A DNA stretch of 64,000 nucleotides from DATDAH01 sp963792205 (GCA_963792205.1 CAWBVI010000002.1:992001-1056000), one strand, 5' to 3'; counted from the first letter of the stretch, positions 17,457 through 28,375 are shown. Made by a program: numbers and translations. The notes: generated from the sequence alone by a model not told the origin.

Positions 17457-17838
17457 GGCCCTCGACCCCGAGGTCATGCTCGCCGCCGTGCGGGCCGCGG
17501 CCGTCGCCGCCGACGACAAGCAGGCCACCGACGTGATCGTCCTCGACGTCGGTGATGTCCTGTCGATCACGGGCTGGTTCGTGATCGCCTCGGGGTCGAA
17601 CCCCCGGCAGGTGCGCACCATCGCCGAGGAGATCGAGGCCAAGCTCAAAGCCGGGCACGATCTCGCCCCGCTGCGGGTGGAGGGCTTCGACGGATTGCGC
17701 TGGGTCCTGCTCGACTACGGCGACTTCGTGGTCCACGTCTTCCACGAGGAGGAGCGGGACTACTACCAGCTCGAACGCCTCTGGGCCGACGTCCCCACCG
17801 TCACCTGGCAGTCCGAGGACGCCTCCGAAGCCAGCTGA
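17440..17838 (+). CDS. rsfS: Ribosome silencing factor
   Basis: About 132 residues. Binds uL14 and blocks subunit joining when nutrients are scarce. Family pattern: AVAADDKQATDVIVLDV, FVIASGSNPRQVRTIAEEIE, GLRWVLLDYGDFVVHVFHEEERDYYQLERLW. The start is uncertain. GTG 17413 and GTG 17440 are in frame, but the best Shine-Dalgarno (GGGAGGTGA, 17435-17443) is placed for a CTG at 17449, and ATG 17476 is also possible. The gene overlaps the end of the LytR_C gene. Confidence 0.9.
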   Translation: MSRLAEALDPEVMLAAVRAAAVAADDKQATDVIVLDVGDVLSITGWFVIASGSNPRQVRTIAEEIEAKLKAGHDLAPLRVEGFDGLRWVLLDYGDFVVHVFHEEERDYYQLERLWADVPTVTWQSEDASEAS

Positions 17839-17885
17839 GACCGACGTCGGCCCCTCACCACAGGTGACGGACCGACCACGGAAAG

Positions 17886-17959
17886 TGGAGCTGACGGGAA
17901 TCGAACCCCCGACCTCCTGCATGCCATGCAGGCGCTCTACCAGACTGAGCTACAGCCCC
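17886..17959 (-). tRNA. tRNA-Ala, anticodon GGC
   Basis: 74 nt on the minus strand. The acceptor stem GGGGCTG/CAGCTCC contains the G3-U70 pair that is the alanine identity element. The D-arm includes AGCTCAGTCTGGTAGAGC, the anticodon stem-loop is CCTGC-ATGGCAT-GCAGG with anticodon GGC, and the T-arm contains GGTTCGATTCC. Discriminator base is A; CCA is not encoded. It lies antisense between rsfS and leuS. Confidence 0.96.
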
Positions 17960-18027
17960 GTGCGGGGGATCGACAGGCTACCAATGCCCTCGAGGGCGAG
18001 TGACACCCCGTCGGTAGCCTCGGGGCG

Positions 18028-20488
18028 ATGAGCGAGCCGTACGACCCGCAGGCGATCGAGGCCCGGTGGCAGGCGCGCTGGCGCGAGGAGGGCACCTACG
18101 AGGTCGACAACGACGACCCCCGCCCGCCGTCCTACGTCCTGTGCATGTACCCGTACCCGAGCGGGGCCGGCGCACATGGGCCACGTGCGCAACTACACCT
18201 TCGGCGACCTGATCGTCCGCTACCGCACGATGAACGGCCACGGCCGTGCTGTCGCCCGATCGGCTTCGACAGCTTCGGCCTGCCCGCCGAGAACGCGGCC
18301 ATCAAGACCGGCGAGCACCCCCGGCCGTTCACCGACGCCCGCATCGAGGAGCTGACGTCGCTCGCTGAAGCGGCTCGGCGCCTCCTACGACTGGCGCCGC
18401 GAGGTCGAAGAGCCACGACCCGAGCTACATCCGCTGGACCCAGTGGATCTTCCTGCGGCTCCTGGAGGCCGGCCTGGCCTACCGGGACAAGGCGCCGGTC
18501 AACTGGTGCCCGGGCTGCCAGACCGTGCTGGCCAACGAGCAGGTGCTGGCCGACGGCACGTGCGAGCGCTCGGGCGACCTGGTCGAGCAGCGCGACCTCG
18601 AGCAGTGGTTCTTCAAGATCACCGACTACGCCGAGCAGCTGCTCGACGACCTCGACGACCTCGACTGGCCCGAGCGGGTCAAGACCATGCAGCGCAACTG
18701 GATCGGCCGCTCCGAGGGCGCCGAGTTCGACCTGCCGATCGTCGGCGCACGACGCACGCTGAGCCTGGCGGTCTTCACCACCCGGCCCGACACCAGCTTC
18801 GGCATGACCTACGCGGTGCTCGCGCCCGAGCACCCGCTGGTCGCCGACGCTCACCACCGACGAGCACCGGGCCGAGGTCGAGGCGTTCGTCGCCCAGGCC
18901 ACGCAGCGCCAGCCGAGCTCGAGCGGCTGTCGGCCGAGGGCCCGCTGGAGAAGCGGGGCGTCTTCACCGGCGCCTACGCGGTCAACCCGTTCACCGGCGA
19001 GGCCGATGCCGATCTACCTGGCCGACTACGTCCTGGCACGCTACGGCACCGGGGCGATCATGGCCGTGCCCGGCCAGGACCAGCGCGACTGGGACTTCGC
19101 CAAGGCCTACGACCTGCCGATCATCCGCACCGTCCAGCCGCCCGACGACTGGGAGGGCGAGGCGTACACGGGCGACGGCCCGGCCATCAACAGCCAGTGG
19201 CTCGACGGCCTCGACGTCGCCGAGGCGAAGGCCAAGGCGATCGAGTGGCTGGAGGACGCAGGGCATCGGCGAGCGCACGGTCAACTACCGCCTGCGCGAC
19301 TGGCTGCTGTCCCGCCAGCGCTTCTGGGGCTGCCCGATCCCGATCGTCTACTGCGCCGAGCACGGCATCGTGCCCGTGCCCGACGACGAGCTGCCGGTGC
19401 TGGCCCCCGACGACGTCGAGTTCCGGCCCACGGGCGAGTCGCCGCTGCGCTTCCACGAGGGCTTCCTGAACACGACCTGCCCGACCTGCGGCGGCCCGGC
19501 CCGGCGCGAGACCGACACCATGGACACCTTCGTCGACTCGTCCTGGTACTTCCTGCGCTTCGCCGACCCGTGGAACGACGACGCCCCGTTCGCCAAGGCC
19601 GCCGTGGCCGAGTGGCTGCCGGTCGACCAGTACATCGGCGGCATCGAGCACGCCATCCTGCACCTGATGTACGCCCGCTTCTTCACCAAGGCGCTGGCCG
19701 ACCTGGGCGTCGCGCCGGAGGAGCTGCGCGAGCCGTTCGCCCGGCTGTTCACCCAGGGCATGATCCGCCTGGACGGCACGAAGATGTCGAAGTCGAAGGG
19801 CAACCTGGTCGCGCCCGAGGAGTACTTCGACACCGTCGGCGCCGACGCCCTGCGCCTGTTCCACCTGTTCGTCGGGCCGCCCCAGGACGACGTCGACTGG
19901 GACGACGCCGGCATCGAGGGGTACTCCCGCTTCCTGCGCGGGTGTGGCGGCTGGGCGTGGGCGAGGCCCCGGGCTCGGCGGTCGACCGCGAGCCGACGGC
20001 GGCCGACGACGAGGTCGAGCGGGCCACCCACCGGCTCATCGTGCGGGTCACCGACGAGTACGAGCGCTGGTCGTACAACACCGCGGTGGCGAGCTTCATG
20101 GAGTTCACCAACGAGCTCTACGCCTACGTCAGGCGCCCGACGGGCCCGTCGCGAGACCCTGGACGCGGCCATCGACACCGTGCTGCTGCTGATGGCGCCG
20201 ATGGCCCCGCACATCACCGCCGAGCTGTGGGAGCGCCGCCGCGGCGGCCACGTCCACGCCGAGACCTGGCCGGTCGCCGACCCGGCGCTGGCCGCGCTCG
20301 ACACCGTCACGATGGTCGTGCAGGTCAACGGCAAGGTCCGCGACCGCATCGAGGTCGACGCCGGCATCACCGAGGACGACGCGGTGGCCGCCGCGCTGGC
20401 CTCCGACAAGGTCACGCCCCTGCTGGACGGCGGCGCGCCGAAGAAGGTCATCGCCCGCCCGCCCAAGCTCGTCAACCTGGTGGTCTGA
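18028..20488 (+). pseudogene. leuS: Leucyl-tRNA synthetase, disrupted by about 11 small indels
   Basis: The span (about 820 codons) matches a full-length LeuRS, and read across frames every part is present: PYPSGA..HMGH (HIGH motif), the editing domain with RPDTSFGMTYAVLAPEHP, WGCPIPIVYC, LDGTKMSKSKGN (KMSKS) and a C-terminal domain ending VIARPPKLVNLVV. Reading frame changes near 18168, 18244, 18258, 18365, 18408, 18852, 18905, 19008, 19263, 19943 and 20142; about nine are +1 insertions and two are deletions, all in G/C runs. LeuRS is essential and usually single copy, so sequence error is likelier than real loss. Start ATG 18028 has TAGCCT 7 nt upstream (leaderless pattern). Confidence 0.9.
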
Positions 20489-20491
20489 CCT

Positions 20492-21500
20492 TCAGCCGGC
20501 CTTGAGGGCGGCGACCACGGGCAGCCAGGTGCCGGGATCGGCCTCGTAGGGGGCGTAGAAGCTCAGCCGGTCGACCAGGCCGCCCCACCGTTCGAGCAGT
20601 GCCGCGGCGACGCCGTGGGGCTCGGCCACCACGGCGAAGGTGTTCAGCACGTCGTCGTCGATCAGCTTGCCCATCGCGACCCATTCGCCCTGCTTCGAGA
20701 GCCGGTTGAGCTCGTCCTGCAGGTCACCCCACCCGTGGTGCTCGAGCACCGGCCGGTAGGCAGGGGTGGAGCCGTAGAAGGCGACCTGGCGCCGGACCCC
20801 TTCGGCGGAACGCTCCATCTCGGCCTCGTCGTTGCCGGTGACGATGAACGCCGGCAGCGACAGCTCGATGTCGGCCCGGGTGCGCCCCGCCTTGGTCAGG
20901 CCCTCGTCGAGTGCGGGCAACGTCCGCTCGTGGAGGTACCCGGCCGTGGTGAAGCCGTGGCAGAGCAACCCGTCGGCCACCTCGCCCGCCACCTCGGTCA
21001 TCTTCGCCCCGACCGCGGCGAGGAAGATCTTCGGCTGGCCGTACGGGCTCGGCCCGGGGTTGAAGAACGGGGTCATCAGCGTGTGGGTGTAGAAGTCGCC
21101 GCGGAAGTCGAGCTGGCCGTCGCCGTCCCAGCAGTCCCAGATGGCCCGGATGGCCAGGATCATCTCCCGCATCCGGGCGGCCGGTGACGACCACGGCATC
21201 GAGAAGCGCTTGGTGATGTGGGGCTTGATCTGCGAGCCGAGGCCGAGCAGGAACCGCCCGCTGCTGGCCATCTGGAGGTCCCACGCGGTGTTGGCCAGCG
21301 TCATGGGGCTGCGGCCGAAGGCCACGGCGATGCCCGTGCCCAGCTCGAGCCGTTCGGTCCGCTCGGCGGCGGCCACGTGGGGGAGGAACGGGTCGTGGCT
21401 GGTCTCGGCGCTCCAGGCCCCGTCGTAACCCGCGGCCTCCAACGACCGCGGCCGCGGCGCCCGCCTTCGCCAGCTCCCCGAGCCCGCCGTCCACCTTCAT
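20492..21500 (-). CDS. LLM-class F420-dependent oxidoreductase, one frameshift
   Basis: About 335 residues if repaired. TIM-barrel luciferase-like family that uses coenzyme F420 in actinobacteria. ATG 21500 opens MKVDGGLGELAKAG, then a +1 insertion near 21443 moves the frame; the rest begins LEAAGYDGAWSAETSHDPFLP and continues ELGTGIAVAFGRSPMTLA and GRFLLGLGSQIKPHI to a normal end. A shorter product from GTG/TTG near 21442 would lack the first barrel strand. GGAG 7 nt before the ATG supports the long start. Convergent with leuS. Substrate unknown. Confidence 0.82.
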
Positions 21501-21585
21501 CGTCGTGCTCCACGCATGGGCGGCGACGGTAGTGGCCGGGGCCGCGACCGATGCGGTACGGGGCGGGAAGTACGGTGCCCCCCAC

Positions 21586-23686
21586 ATGTCGACCGGGGGG
21601 CTTGACAGGGCACGGCTGCGTGAGCCGCTGCGCCGCTTCGGTCCCGTCGCGGCCATCCTCCTCGTCCAGCTGGTGCTCTACCCGGTGCCCGCCGGGGTCT
21701 ACGTGCGGGGGATCATCGTCGGGCTGTTGAGTGCCCTCGCCGCCCTGGGCCTGGCCCTCATCTACCGGTCCAACCGCATCATCAACTTCGCCCAGACCGA
21801 GCTGGGCAGCGTGCCCACGGCGCTGGGCGTCTACCTCATCGCCTTCTGGGGCTGGAGCTACTGGGTCTCGCTCGGCGTCGGCCTGACCGCGGCGGTCATC
21901 GTCGGCGCCCTGGTGGAGCTGGCGGTGATCCGCCGCTTCTTCAACGCCCCCCGCCTCATCCTGACCGTGGCCACCATCGGCCTGGCGACGCTGCTCGGCG
22001 CCTGTGCCCTGCTCCTGCCCCGGCTCTGGGGCGAGCGGCCGTCGGCCCACACCCTCGACCTGCCCTGGGACGTGAACCTGCACATCGACCCCCTGATCTT
22101 CGGGGCCGACGAGATCGCCGCGCTCGTGATCGCTCCACTGCTGATGATCGCCCTCGCGGTCTTCCTGCGGCGCACCGACATCGGGATGGCCGTGCGGGCG
22201 TCGGCGGAGCGAGCGGACCGCGCCGCCCTCCTCGGCATACCGGTCAAGCGGCTGCAGACCGTGGTGTGGGTCGTGGCCACGGTCCTCTCGTTCAGCGGCG
22301 GCTGGCTGCGGGCCGGCGTCGTCGGCCTCCCGATCGGCGGCAGCGCGTCCAGCTTCGGCTTCCTCCTGCGGATCCTGGCCGCACTGGTGATCGGCCGCAT
22401 GATCGACCTGCCGGCGGTCGCCCTGGCCGCGATCGCGCTCGGTGTCCTCGAAACGGGCATCGACTGGAACTCCTCGAGCCCCCTGCTCGTCGACCCGATC
22501 CTCGGTGTGGTCATCGTGGTGGCGCTCCTGCTGCAGCGCCGGGGCGCGTCCCGGACCTCCTTCGAGACGGTCTCGACCTGGCAGGCCGTCGACGAGGTGC
22601 GGCCGATCCCGGCGATGGTGGCCCGCCTCCCGGAGGTCCGGGCAGCGCGGTGGGGTGGCGCCGTCCTCCTCGCCGCGGTGGTGTTGTGGCTGCCCCACGC
22701 CCTCTCGCCGAGCGACTCGTTGCTCGCCTCGTCGGTGCTCATCTTCGGCATCGTCGGCCTGTCGCTCCTCGTGCTCACCGGCTGGGCCGGCCAGGTCTCC
22801 CTCGGCCAGATGGGCTTCGTGGGGCTCGGAGCCGCCGTGGGGGGCTACGCCACCGCCGAGTGGGGGCTCGACCTGACCCTCGCCCTGCTCGTCGCCGGCC
22901 TGGCCGGCGCGCTCGCCGCGCTGGTCGTGGGGCTGCCGGCACTGCGGCTCCAAGGGCTGCTCCTCGGCGTCACCACGTTCGCCTTCGCCCTGGCGATGTA
23001 CTCGTACTTCCTCAATCGGCAGTTCTTCGACTGGATCCCGACCGGTCGCATCGAGCGCACGCCGATCTTCGGCCGCATCGAGTACGACTCGCCGACCGGC
23101 GTCTACTACGTGATCCTCGCCGTCCTCGTCCTCTTCATCGTGGCGCTGGGCGGCATGCGGGCCAGCCGGTTCGGACGGGCCCTCATCGCCCTGCGGGAGA
23201 ACGAGGTGGGCGCGCAGGCCTTCGCCCTCCGCCCCGTCCGCCTGCGCATGACCGCGTTCGCGCTCTCGGGGTTCATCGCCGCCGTCGCCGGCGGCCTGTT
23301 CGTGCACCACCAGCAGGCGTTCGGGCCCGACACCTACAGCCCGTTCCTCGGCTTCCTCGCCTTCACCATGGTCGTGATCGGCGGGCTGGGCTCGGTGCTG
23401 GGCGTGCTGCTCGGCGCCTTCTACCTCGAGGCCAGCTACCGCTTCGCGTCCGACCTGCCCGGAGACGCCGCGCTCTGGCGGTTGTTCTCGAACTCGATCG
23501 GCGTGCTCCTGGTCCTGATGATCCTGCCCAGCGGCCTCGGGCGGGCTCGTGTACCGGGGACGGGACGCCGCGCTGCGATGGGTGGCCCGCCGACGGGGGC
23601 TGGTCGTGCCCAGCTTCGTCGAGGCGCCGGTCGAAGAGGTGCCCGAGATCCTCGATGAGCCCGAGCCGGCGGAGGTGCCCGCGTGA
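21586..23686 (+). CDS. Fused branched-chain-amino-acid-type ABC permease (LivH-LivM), one frameshift near the end
   Basis: About 700 residues: a LivH-like half (about 1-320: LIYRSNRIINFAQTELGS, LRRTDIGMAVRASAERADRA) followed by a LivM-like half (LTGWAGQVSLGQMGFVGLGA, FGRALIALRENEVGAQAFAL, GSVLGVLLGAF). At least sixteen hydrophobic helices. Near 23545 an extra G shifts the frame; the repaired tail reads GLVYRGRDAALRWVARR and stops at 23684-23686, giving a GTGA overlap with the next gene, which supports the repair. ATG 21586 follows TACGGT by 9 nt. With the downstream ATPases and binding protein it forms one importer of the HAAT class. Confidence 0.85.
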
Positions 23687-25905
23687 GCGGGGCCACGACC
23701 GCGGTGGCCGGTTGGAGCCGCAGCGCGGCGACCGCCGTCCGCCACCCCCGCCGGGCGCTCGACGAGCTCACCGGCGTCGGGCCGGTCTATCCCCTCCTGA
23801 TCCTCTTCGGGCTGAATGCGGTCGACGAGCTCGACCGGACCGCCTTCGGGATCCTGCTGCCCGAGATCCGCGACGACTTCGGGCTGGACCTCACCGGGGT
23901 CCTGGTCGTCGTGGCCACGGTCCTGGCCGTCGCCCTCGCCCTCCAGATCCCGATCGCGCAGGCGTCGGACCGTTTCCCCCGGGTGCCGATCGCGCTGGGC
24001 GGCGCCCTCGTGTGGGCGGTGTTCTCGGTGTTCACCGGCTTGGCCTCGACGATCCTGCTCCTCGGCATCGCCCGGGCGGGTTCGGGCATCGGCAAGGCGG
24101 TGGTCGACCCGACGCACAACTCGCTCCTGGCCGACTACTACCCACCCGAGCGACGACCGGGCGTGTACTCGTTCCACCGGGCGGCCAACGCGGTCGGGCA
24201 GTTCCTCGGGCCGCTCCTGGGCGGGCTGTTGGCCTACTGGTTCGGCTGGCGGGCCCCGTTCTTCATCTTCGCCATCCCCACGGTCATCCTGGTGTTCCTC
24301 GGCCGGCGCATGCAGGAGCCGGTGCGGGGTCGCTTCGAGCGGGAGGCCATGGGCGCGGCGGCCGAGACCCTCGACACCGAGGAACCTCCGGCCTCCTTCG
24401 CCGAGGCCTGGCGGACGTGCTGGAAGATCAACGGGCTCCGCCGCATCTGGTACGCGCTGCCCTTCCTGGCCGCCTCGCTCATCGGGTTCGTCACGCTGGC
24501 CGCGCTCTTCTACGAGGAGGAGTTCGGGCTCAACGAGGTGGCCCGGGGCTCGGTGGCCGCGGCCGTGGAGCCCCTCCAGCTCGTGGGGCTGATCATCGGC
24601 GCCCGGGTGGCCAGCAAGTGGGTCCTGACCGACCCGGGCCGGATCCTGCGCTTCCTCTGCTGGATCGCGATCGGGGCCTCGGTCATGGCGGCCGTGTTCG
24701 CCCTCTCGCCCAACATCGTCGTCGCCGTCATCGCCAACGCGCTGATCACCGCGAGCCTGGCCATCGTCCTCCCCGGCATCCTGGTGGCGCTCTCGCTGGC
24801 CATCCCGCCCCGCACGCGCTCGCTCGGCTTCTCGATCGCCTCCCTCTGGATCCTGCCCGGCCTGGTCGTCCTGCCGCTCATCGGTTCCATCGGTGACGCC
24901 TGGGGCATCCGGACCGGGATGCTCGTGATGACCCCGGTCTTCCTGCTCGGCGGCCTGATCATCGCCTCCGCCGGCGACCTGATCGGCGACGACATCCGCC
25001 AGGTGTGGCGGGTGGCGGCCGCTCGCTCGGAGGACCTCTACGAGCGCCAGCACGGCAACCCCCGCATCCTCATCGCCCGGGAGCTGGAGGTCGGTTACGA
25101 CGACGTCCAGGTCCTCTTCGGCGTGGACATGGAGATCCGGGAGGGCGAGATCGTGGCTCTCCTGGGCACCAACGGCGCGGGCAAGTCGACCCTCCTGCGG
25201 GCGATCTGCGGGATCGTCGAGGCCGACCGCGGTGCGGTGGTCTTCGACGGTGTGGACATCACGCACGCCCCACCGCACGAGATCGCCGCCCGGGGTGTCG
25301 TGCAGGTCCCGGGTGGCGCCGGGGTGTTCCCGTCGTTGACGGTCGAGGAGAACCTGAGGCTGGCCGGCTGGCTCCGACGCGACGATCCCGACGGCGCGGC
25401 GGCAGATCGGGAGCGGGCGATGGCGACCTTCCCGATGCTGGCGTCCCGGCGTCACGAGCCGGCCGGTGACCTGTCGGGCGGACAGCAGCAGATGCTCGCC
25501 CTCGGCATGGCGCTGGTCGCGCAGCCGAAGCTGCTGATGATCGACGAGCTCTCCCTCGGGCTGGCGCCGGTCGTGGTCGAGCGCCTGCTCCCGTTGGTGC
25601 GCGACCTGCGCGACGCGGGGTCGACGGTGATCCTGGTCGAGCAGTCGGTGAACCTGGCGCTCAACGTGGCCGACCGGGCGTACTTCATGGAGAAGGGCGA
25701 GATCCGCTTCGAAGGGCCGGCCGCGGATCTGCTCGATCGCCCGGACCTGTTGCGCTCGGTGTTCCTCGAGGGGGCCGGCGCGAACGTCGGCGATCGCCGG
25801 CGGACGGCGAGGATCAGGCAGCAACGGCCGCGCGCCACGCGCCGACCGGCGAGGACACGGACGCGCTCCGGGTGGAGGGCCTCACCCGCGCCTTCGGCGG
25901 GGTGA
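23683..25905 (+). CDS. MFS transporter fused to LivF-type ABC ATPase
   Basis: 740 residues in one uninterrupted frame. Residues about 30-430 are a 12-helix-type major facilitator domain (LFGLNAVDELDRTAFGILLP, GIARAGSGIGKAVVDPTHNS, RAANAVGQFLGPLLGGLLAY). Residues about 455-700 are a LivF-like ATPase: Walker A GTNGAGKST, signature LSGGQQQ, Walker B LLMIDE, then VILVEQSVN. The last ~45 residues are arginine-rich and look out of frame. GTG start overlaps the permease stop (GTGA). Such an MFS-ABC fusion inside a Liv-type operon is unusual. Confidence 0.85.
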   Translation: MSGATTAVAGWSRSAATAVRHPRRALDELTGVGPVYPLLILFGLNAVDELDRTAFGILLPEIRDDFGLDLTGVLVVVATVLAVALALQIPIAQASDRFPRVPIALGGALVWAVFSVFTGLASTILLLGIARAGSGIGKAVVDPTHNSLLADYYPPERRPGVYSFHRAANAVGQFLGPLLGGLLAYWFGWRAPFFIFAIPTVILVFLGRRMQEPVRGRFEREAMGAAAETLDTEEPPASFAEAWRTCWKINGLRRIWYALPFLAASLIGFVTLAALFYEEEFGLNEVARGSVAAAVEPLQLVGLIIGARVASKWVLTDPGRILRFLCWIAIGASVMAAVFALSPNIVVAVIANALITASLAIVLPGILVALSLAIPPRTRSLGFSIASLWILPGLVVLPLIGSIGDAWGIRTGMLVMTPVFLLGGLIIASAGDLIGDDIRQVWRVAAARSEDLYERQHGNPRILIARELEVGYDDVQVLFGVDMEIREGEIVALLGTNGAGKSTLLRAICGIVEADRGAVVFDGVDITHAPPHEIAARGVVQVPGGAGVFPSLTVEENLRLAGWLRRDDPDGAAADRERAMATFPMLASRRHEPAGDLSGGQQQMLALGMALVAQPKLLMIDELSLGLAPVVVERLLPLVRDLRDAGSTVILVEQSVNLALNVADRAYFMEKGEIRFEGPAADLLDRPDLLRSVFLEGAGANVGDRRRTARIRQQRPRATRRPARTRTRSGWRASPAPSAG

Positions 25906-26666
25906 TGGCGGTCGACGACGTCTCCTTCGGGGCTCGCCCGGGGGAGATCGTGGGGATCATCGGGCCCAACGGGGCGGGCAAGACCACCCTGTTCGACCTG
26001 ATCAGCGGCTTCGTCCCCGCCGGCCGGGGGCGCGTGCACCTGGGCGACCTCGACATCAGTGGCTGCTCCGTCGCCGAGCGGGCATGGCGCGGCCTCGGCC
26101 GGTCGTTCCAGGACGCCCGGCTCTTCCCGGCGCTCACCGTCGAGGAGACGCTCTCGGTGGCGCTCGAGCGCTGGATCGACGTGCGGGACCCGCTCAACCC
26201 GGCCCTGCGCCTCCCCGCGGCCTTCGACTCCGAGGAGCACGTGCGCCAGCGGGTCGAGGAGCTCATCGAGCTGTTCGGCATCGAGGCGTTCCGCTCCCGC
26301 TTCGTCCGGGAGCTGTCGACCGGGAGCCGACGGGTGCTGGACCTGGCCTGCGTGGCCGCCCACCGCCCCACGGTCGTCCTCCTCGACGAGCCGTCCAGCG
26401 GCATCGCCCAGCGCGAGACCGAGGCGTTGGGCCCGCTGCTCGAGCGCCTCCGCGACGGGCTGGGGGCGGCACTGGTCGTGGTCGAGCACGATGTCCCGTT
26501 GGTCACCCGAGTGGCCGACCGGATCGTCGCCATGGATCAGGGGGCCGTCATCGCCGACGGACCTCCGGACGAGGTGCTGCGCGATGACGCCGTCGTCGCG
26601 TCGTACCTTGGCAGTGACCGACACGCGATCGCGCGGTCGGGTTCGTCACCGGGGGGAGCGAACTAG
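25872..26666 (+). CDS. LivG-type ABC transporter ATP-binding protein (possibly third part of the preceding fusion)
   Basis: 264 residues from GTG 25872: Walker A GPNGAGKTT, Walker B TVVLLDEPSSGIA and VVVEHD, with a weakened signature LSTGSRR instead of LSGGQ. The start is doubtful. The same frame is open upstream and reads ...APTGEDTDALRVEGLTRAFGG, where ALRVEGL is the usual first strand of a LivG protein; no Shine-Dalgarno precedes the GTG. A one-base change near 25790 would join it to the MFS-LivF protein, making MFS-LivF-LivG. It stops directly before the binding-protein gene. Confidence 0.85.
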   Translation: MEGLTRAFGGVMAVDDVSFGARPGEIVGIIGPNGAGKTTLFDLISGFVPAGRGRVHLGDLDISGCSVAERAWRGLGRSFQDARLFPALTVEETLSVALERWIDVRDPLNPALRLPAAFDSEEHVRQRVEELIELFGIEAFRSRFVRELSTGSRRVLDLACVAAHRPTVVLLDEPSSGIAQRETEALGPLLERLRDGLGAALVVVEHDVPLVTRVADRIVAMDQGAVIADGPPDEVLRDDAVVASYLGSDRHAIARSGSSPGGAN

Positions 26667-28375
26667 ATGCAGCCGAGCAGTGACCGTCCGTCGAGCGGGG
26701 GATCCTCCCGCTCTCTGCGCCGCTGGGGGCCGATCGCGGTCGTCGTCGTCGTCATCGTCGTCGTCGCCGGGCTCGTGATCGTCGCCGGCGGGGGTGGCGA
26801 CGACGACGACGGCCAGGCCACCGAGGACGCCGGGGCCACCGAGAGCTTCGGCGACGAGGCCCTGTCGTTCTCGCAGGCGGAGGAGGAGGGGATCGAGGTC
26901 GACTGGCCGGACACCTGCGACACCGAGACCGGCAACCTCGCCCTGCCCAACCCGTTCGCGCCGGAGTGCTACGCCCCCTTCGAGGGCGACAACGGCGGGG
27001 CGACCGACGTCGGCGTCACGGCCGACACGATCACCGTCGCCTACTACCAGTCCCCTCCGAACCCGATCACCGACTTCATCCTCGGAGGCTTCGGCATCAC
27101 CGACACCAACGAGGAGGCCCAGGACGACCATCGAGGGTTACGTCGACCTCTTCAACGAGTACTACGAGACCTACGGCCGCACCGTCGAGGTCGTGGCCCT
27201 CGAGGGCTCCGGGCCGCCCAACGACGACGTCGCCGCCCGGGCCGATGCCGTGCGGGTCGACGAGGAGATCGGGGCCTTCATGGTGTGGGGTGGGCCGATC
27301 CTGACCGACGCGTTCGCCGACGAGCTCGCCGCCCGCGGGATCCCCTGCATCGGCTGTCAGCTCGGCGAGCCCGACCAGTTCAACGCCGACCGGGCGCCCG
27401 AACATCATCAACATCGGCCAGTCGCCGGACCAGGCGCGGGCGCACCTCGTGGAGTGGCTCTCGAAGCAGGTGGCGGGGCGGACGGCCGACTTCGCCGGCG
27501 AGGACCTCCAGGGCCAGGAGCGGGTCTTCGGCACGCTCTTCCTGGAGAGCGACGAGGACGCCGCCGAGCAGAACCAGCAGACCCTCGACGCGCTGGCCGA
27601 GGAAGGGGTGGAGGTGGCCGAAACCATTCCGTACCAGCTCGACCCGGCCCGGCTGCAGGAGCAGGCGGCGGGCGCCATCGCCCGGTTCAAGGAGGCCGGG
27701 GTCACGAGCATCATCTTCTCGGGCGATCCCGTCGCCCCGGCCACGTTCACCGTCGAGGCGACGAACCAGGACTACTTCCCCGAGTGGATCATCACCGGCT
27801 CGGCCCTGGTCGACACCACGGCCGCGGCCCGCAGCTTCGACCAGGAGCAGTGGTCCCACGCCTTCGGCATCAGCCCCCTGTCCGCCCGGCTCAACCCCGA
27901 GAACAACGGCTCCTTCTACCTCTACACCTGGGCCTACGGCGAGGAGCCCCCGGCCGCGGACACCACTGGGGTGATCCTGCCGTTGCCGCAGGTGTTCTTC
28001 GCGGGCCTGCAGGGGGTCGGACCGGACCTGACCCGGGAGAACTGGACGGCGGCGTTGCTCGCGGGAGAGCCCACGCCGGCCGTGATCAGCCAGCCGTCCC
28101 TGGACTGGGGCGAGGTCGACGGGTGGCCGAACACCGACTACCACGGCCTCGACAACTGGACCCAGATCTGGTGGGACGCCGAGGCCACCGGGCCGAGCGA
28201 GATCCGGCGGGTCGACCAGGGCATGTACCAGTACGTCGACGGCGGGGCGCGGTACTTCCTCGGTGAGTGGCCCGAGGAGGACACCCGAGCGTTCGACACC
28301 GAGGGGGCGGTGGACTTCTACGAGGAGCCCCCGGAGGGCGAAGCCCCGCCGGACTACCCCTCACCCGCGGGGTAG
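26667..28375 (+). CDS. ABC transporter substrate-binding protein (HAAT type), two frameshifts
   Basis: About 568 residues after repair. The N-terminus has a cytoplasmic basic stretch and one hydrophobic anchor (about 22-45) without a lipobox; then a type I periplasmic binding fold. +1 insertions near 27128 (after TNEEAQ) and 27400 (at DRAP) split it into three frames. The pieces join as TTIEGYVDLFNEYYETYGRT and NIINIGQSPDQARAHLVEW, both plausible binding-fold strands. It starts one base after the LivG stop codon, so it is co-translated with the importer. The ligand is not certain; amino acids or short-chain amides are typical. Confidence 0.82.

Noticed and set aside
18150..20160. Programmed frameshifting in leuS
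   Set aside because: Too many sites, mixed directions, and none with a slippery-sequence plus stop-codon arrangement; sequence error or decay explains it better.
21301..25824. 1507-codon open frame on the minus strand
   Set aside because: It is antisense to the intact Liv/MFS transporter genes, has extreme Arg/Asp/Gly/His composition and no domain; typical mirror frame in high-GC coding DNA.
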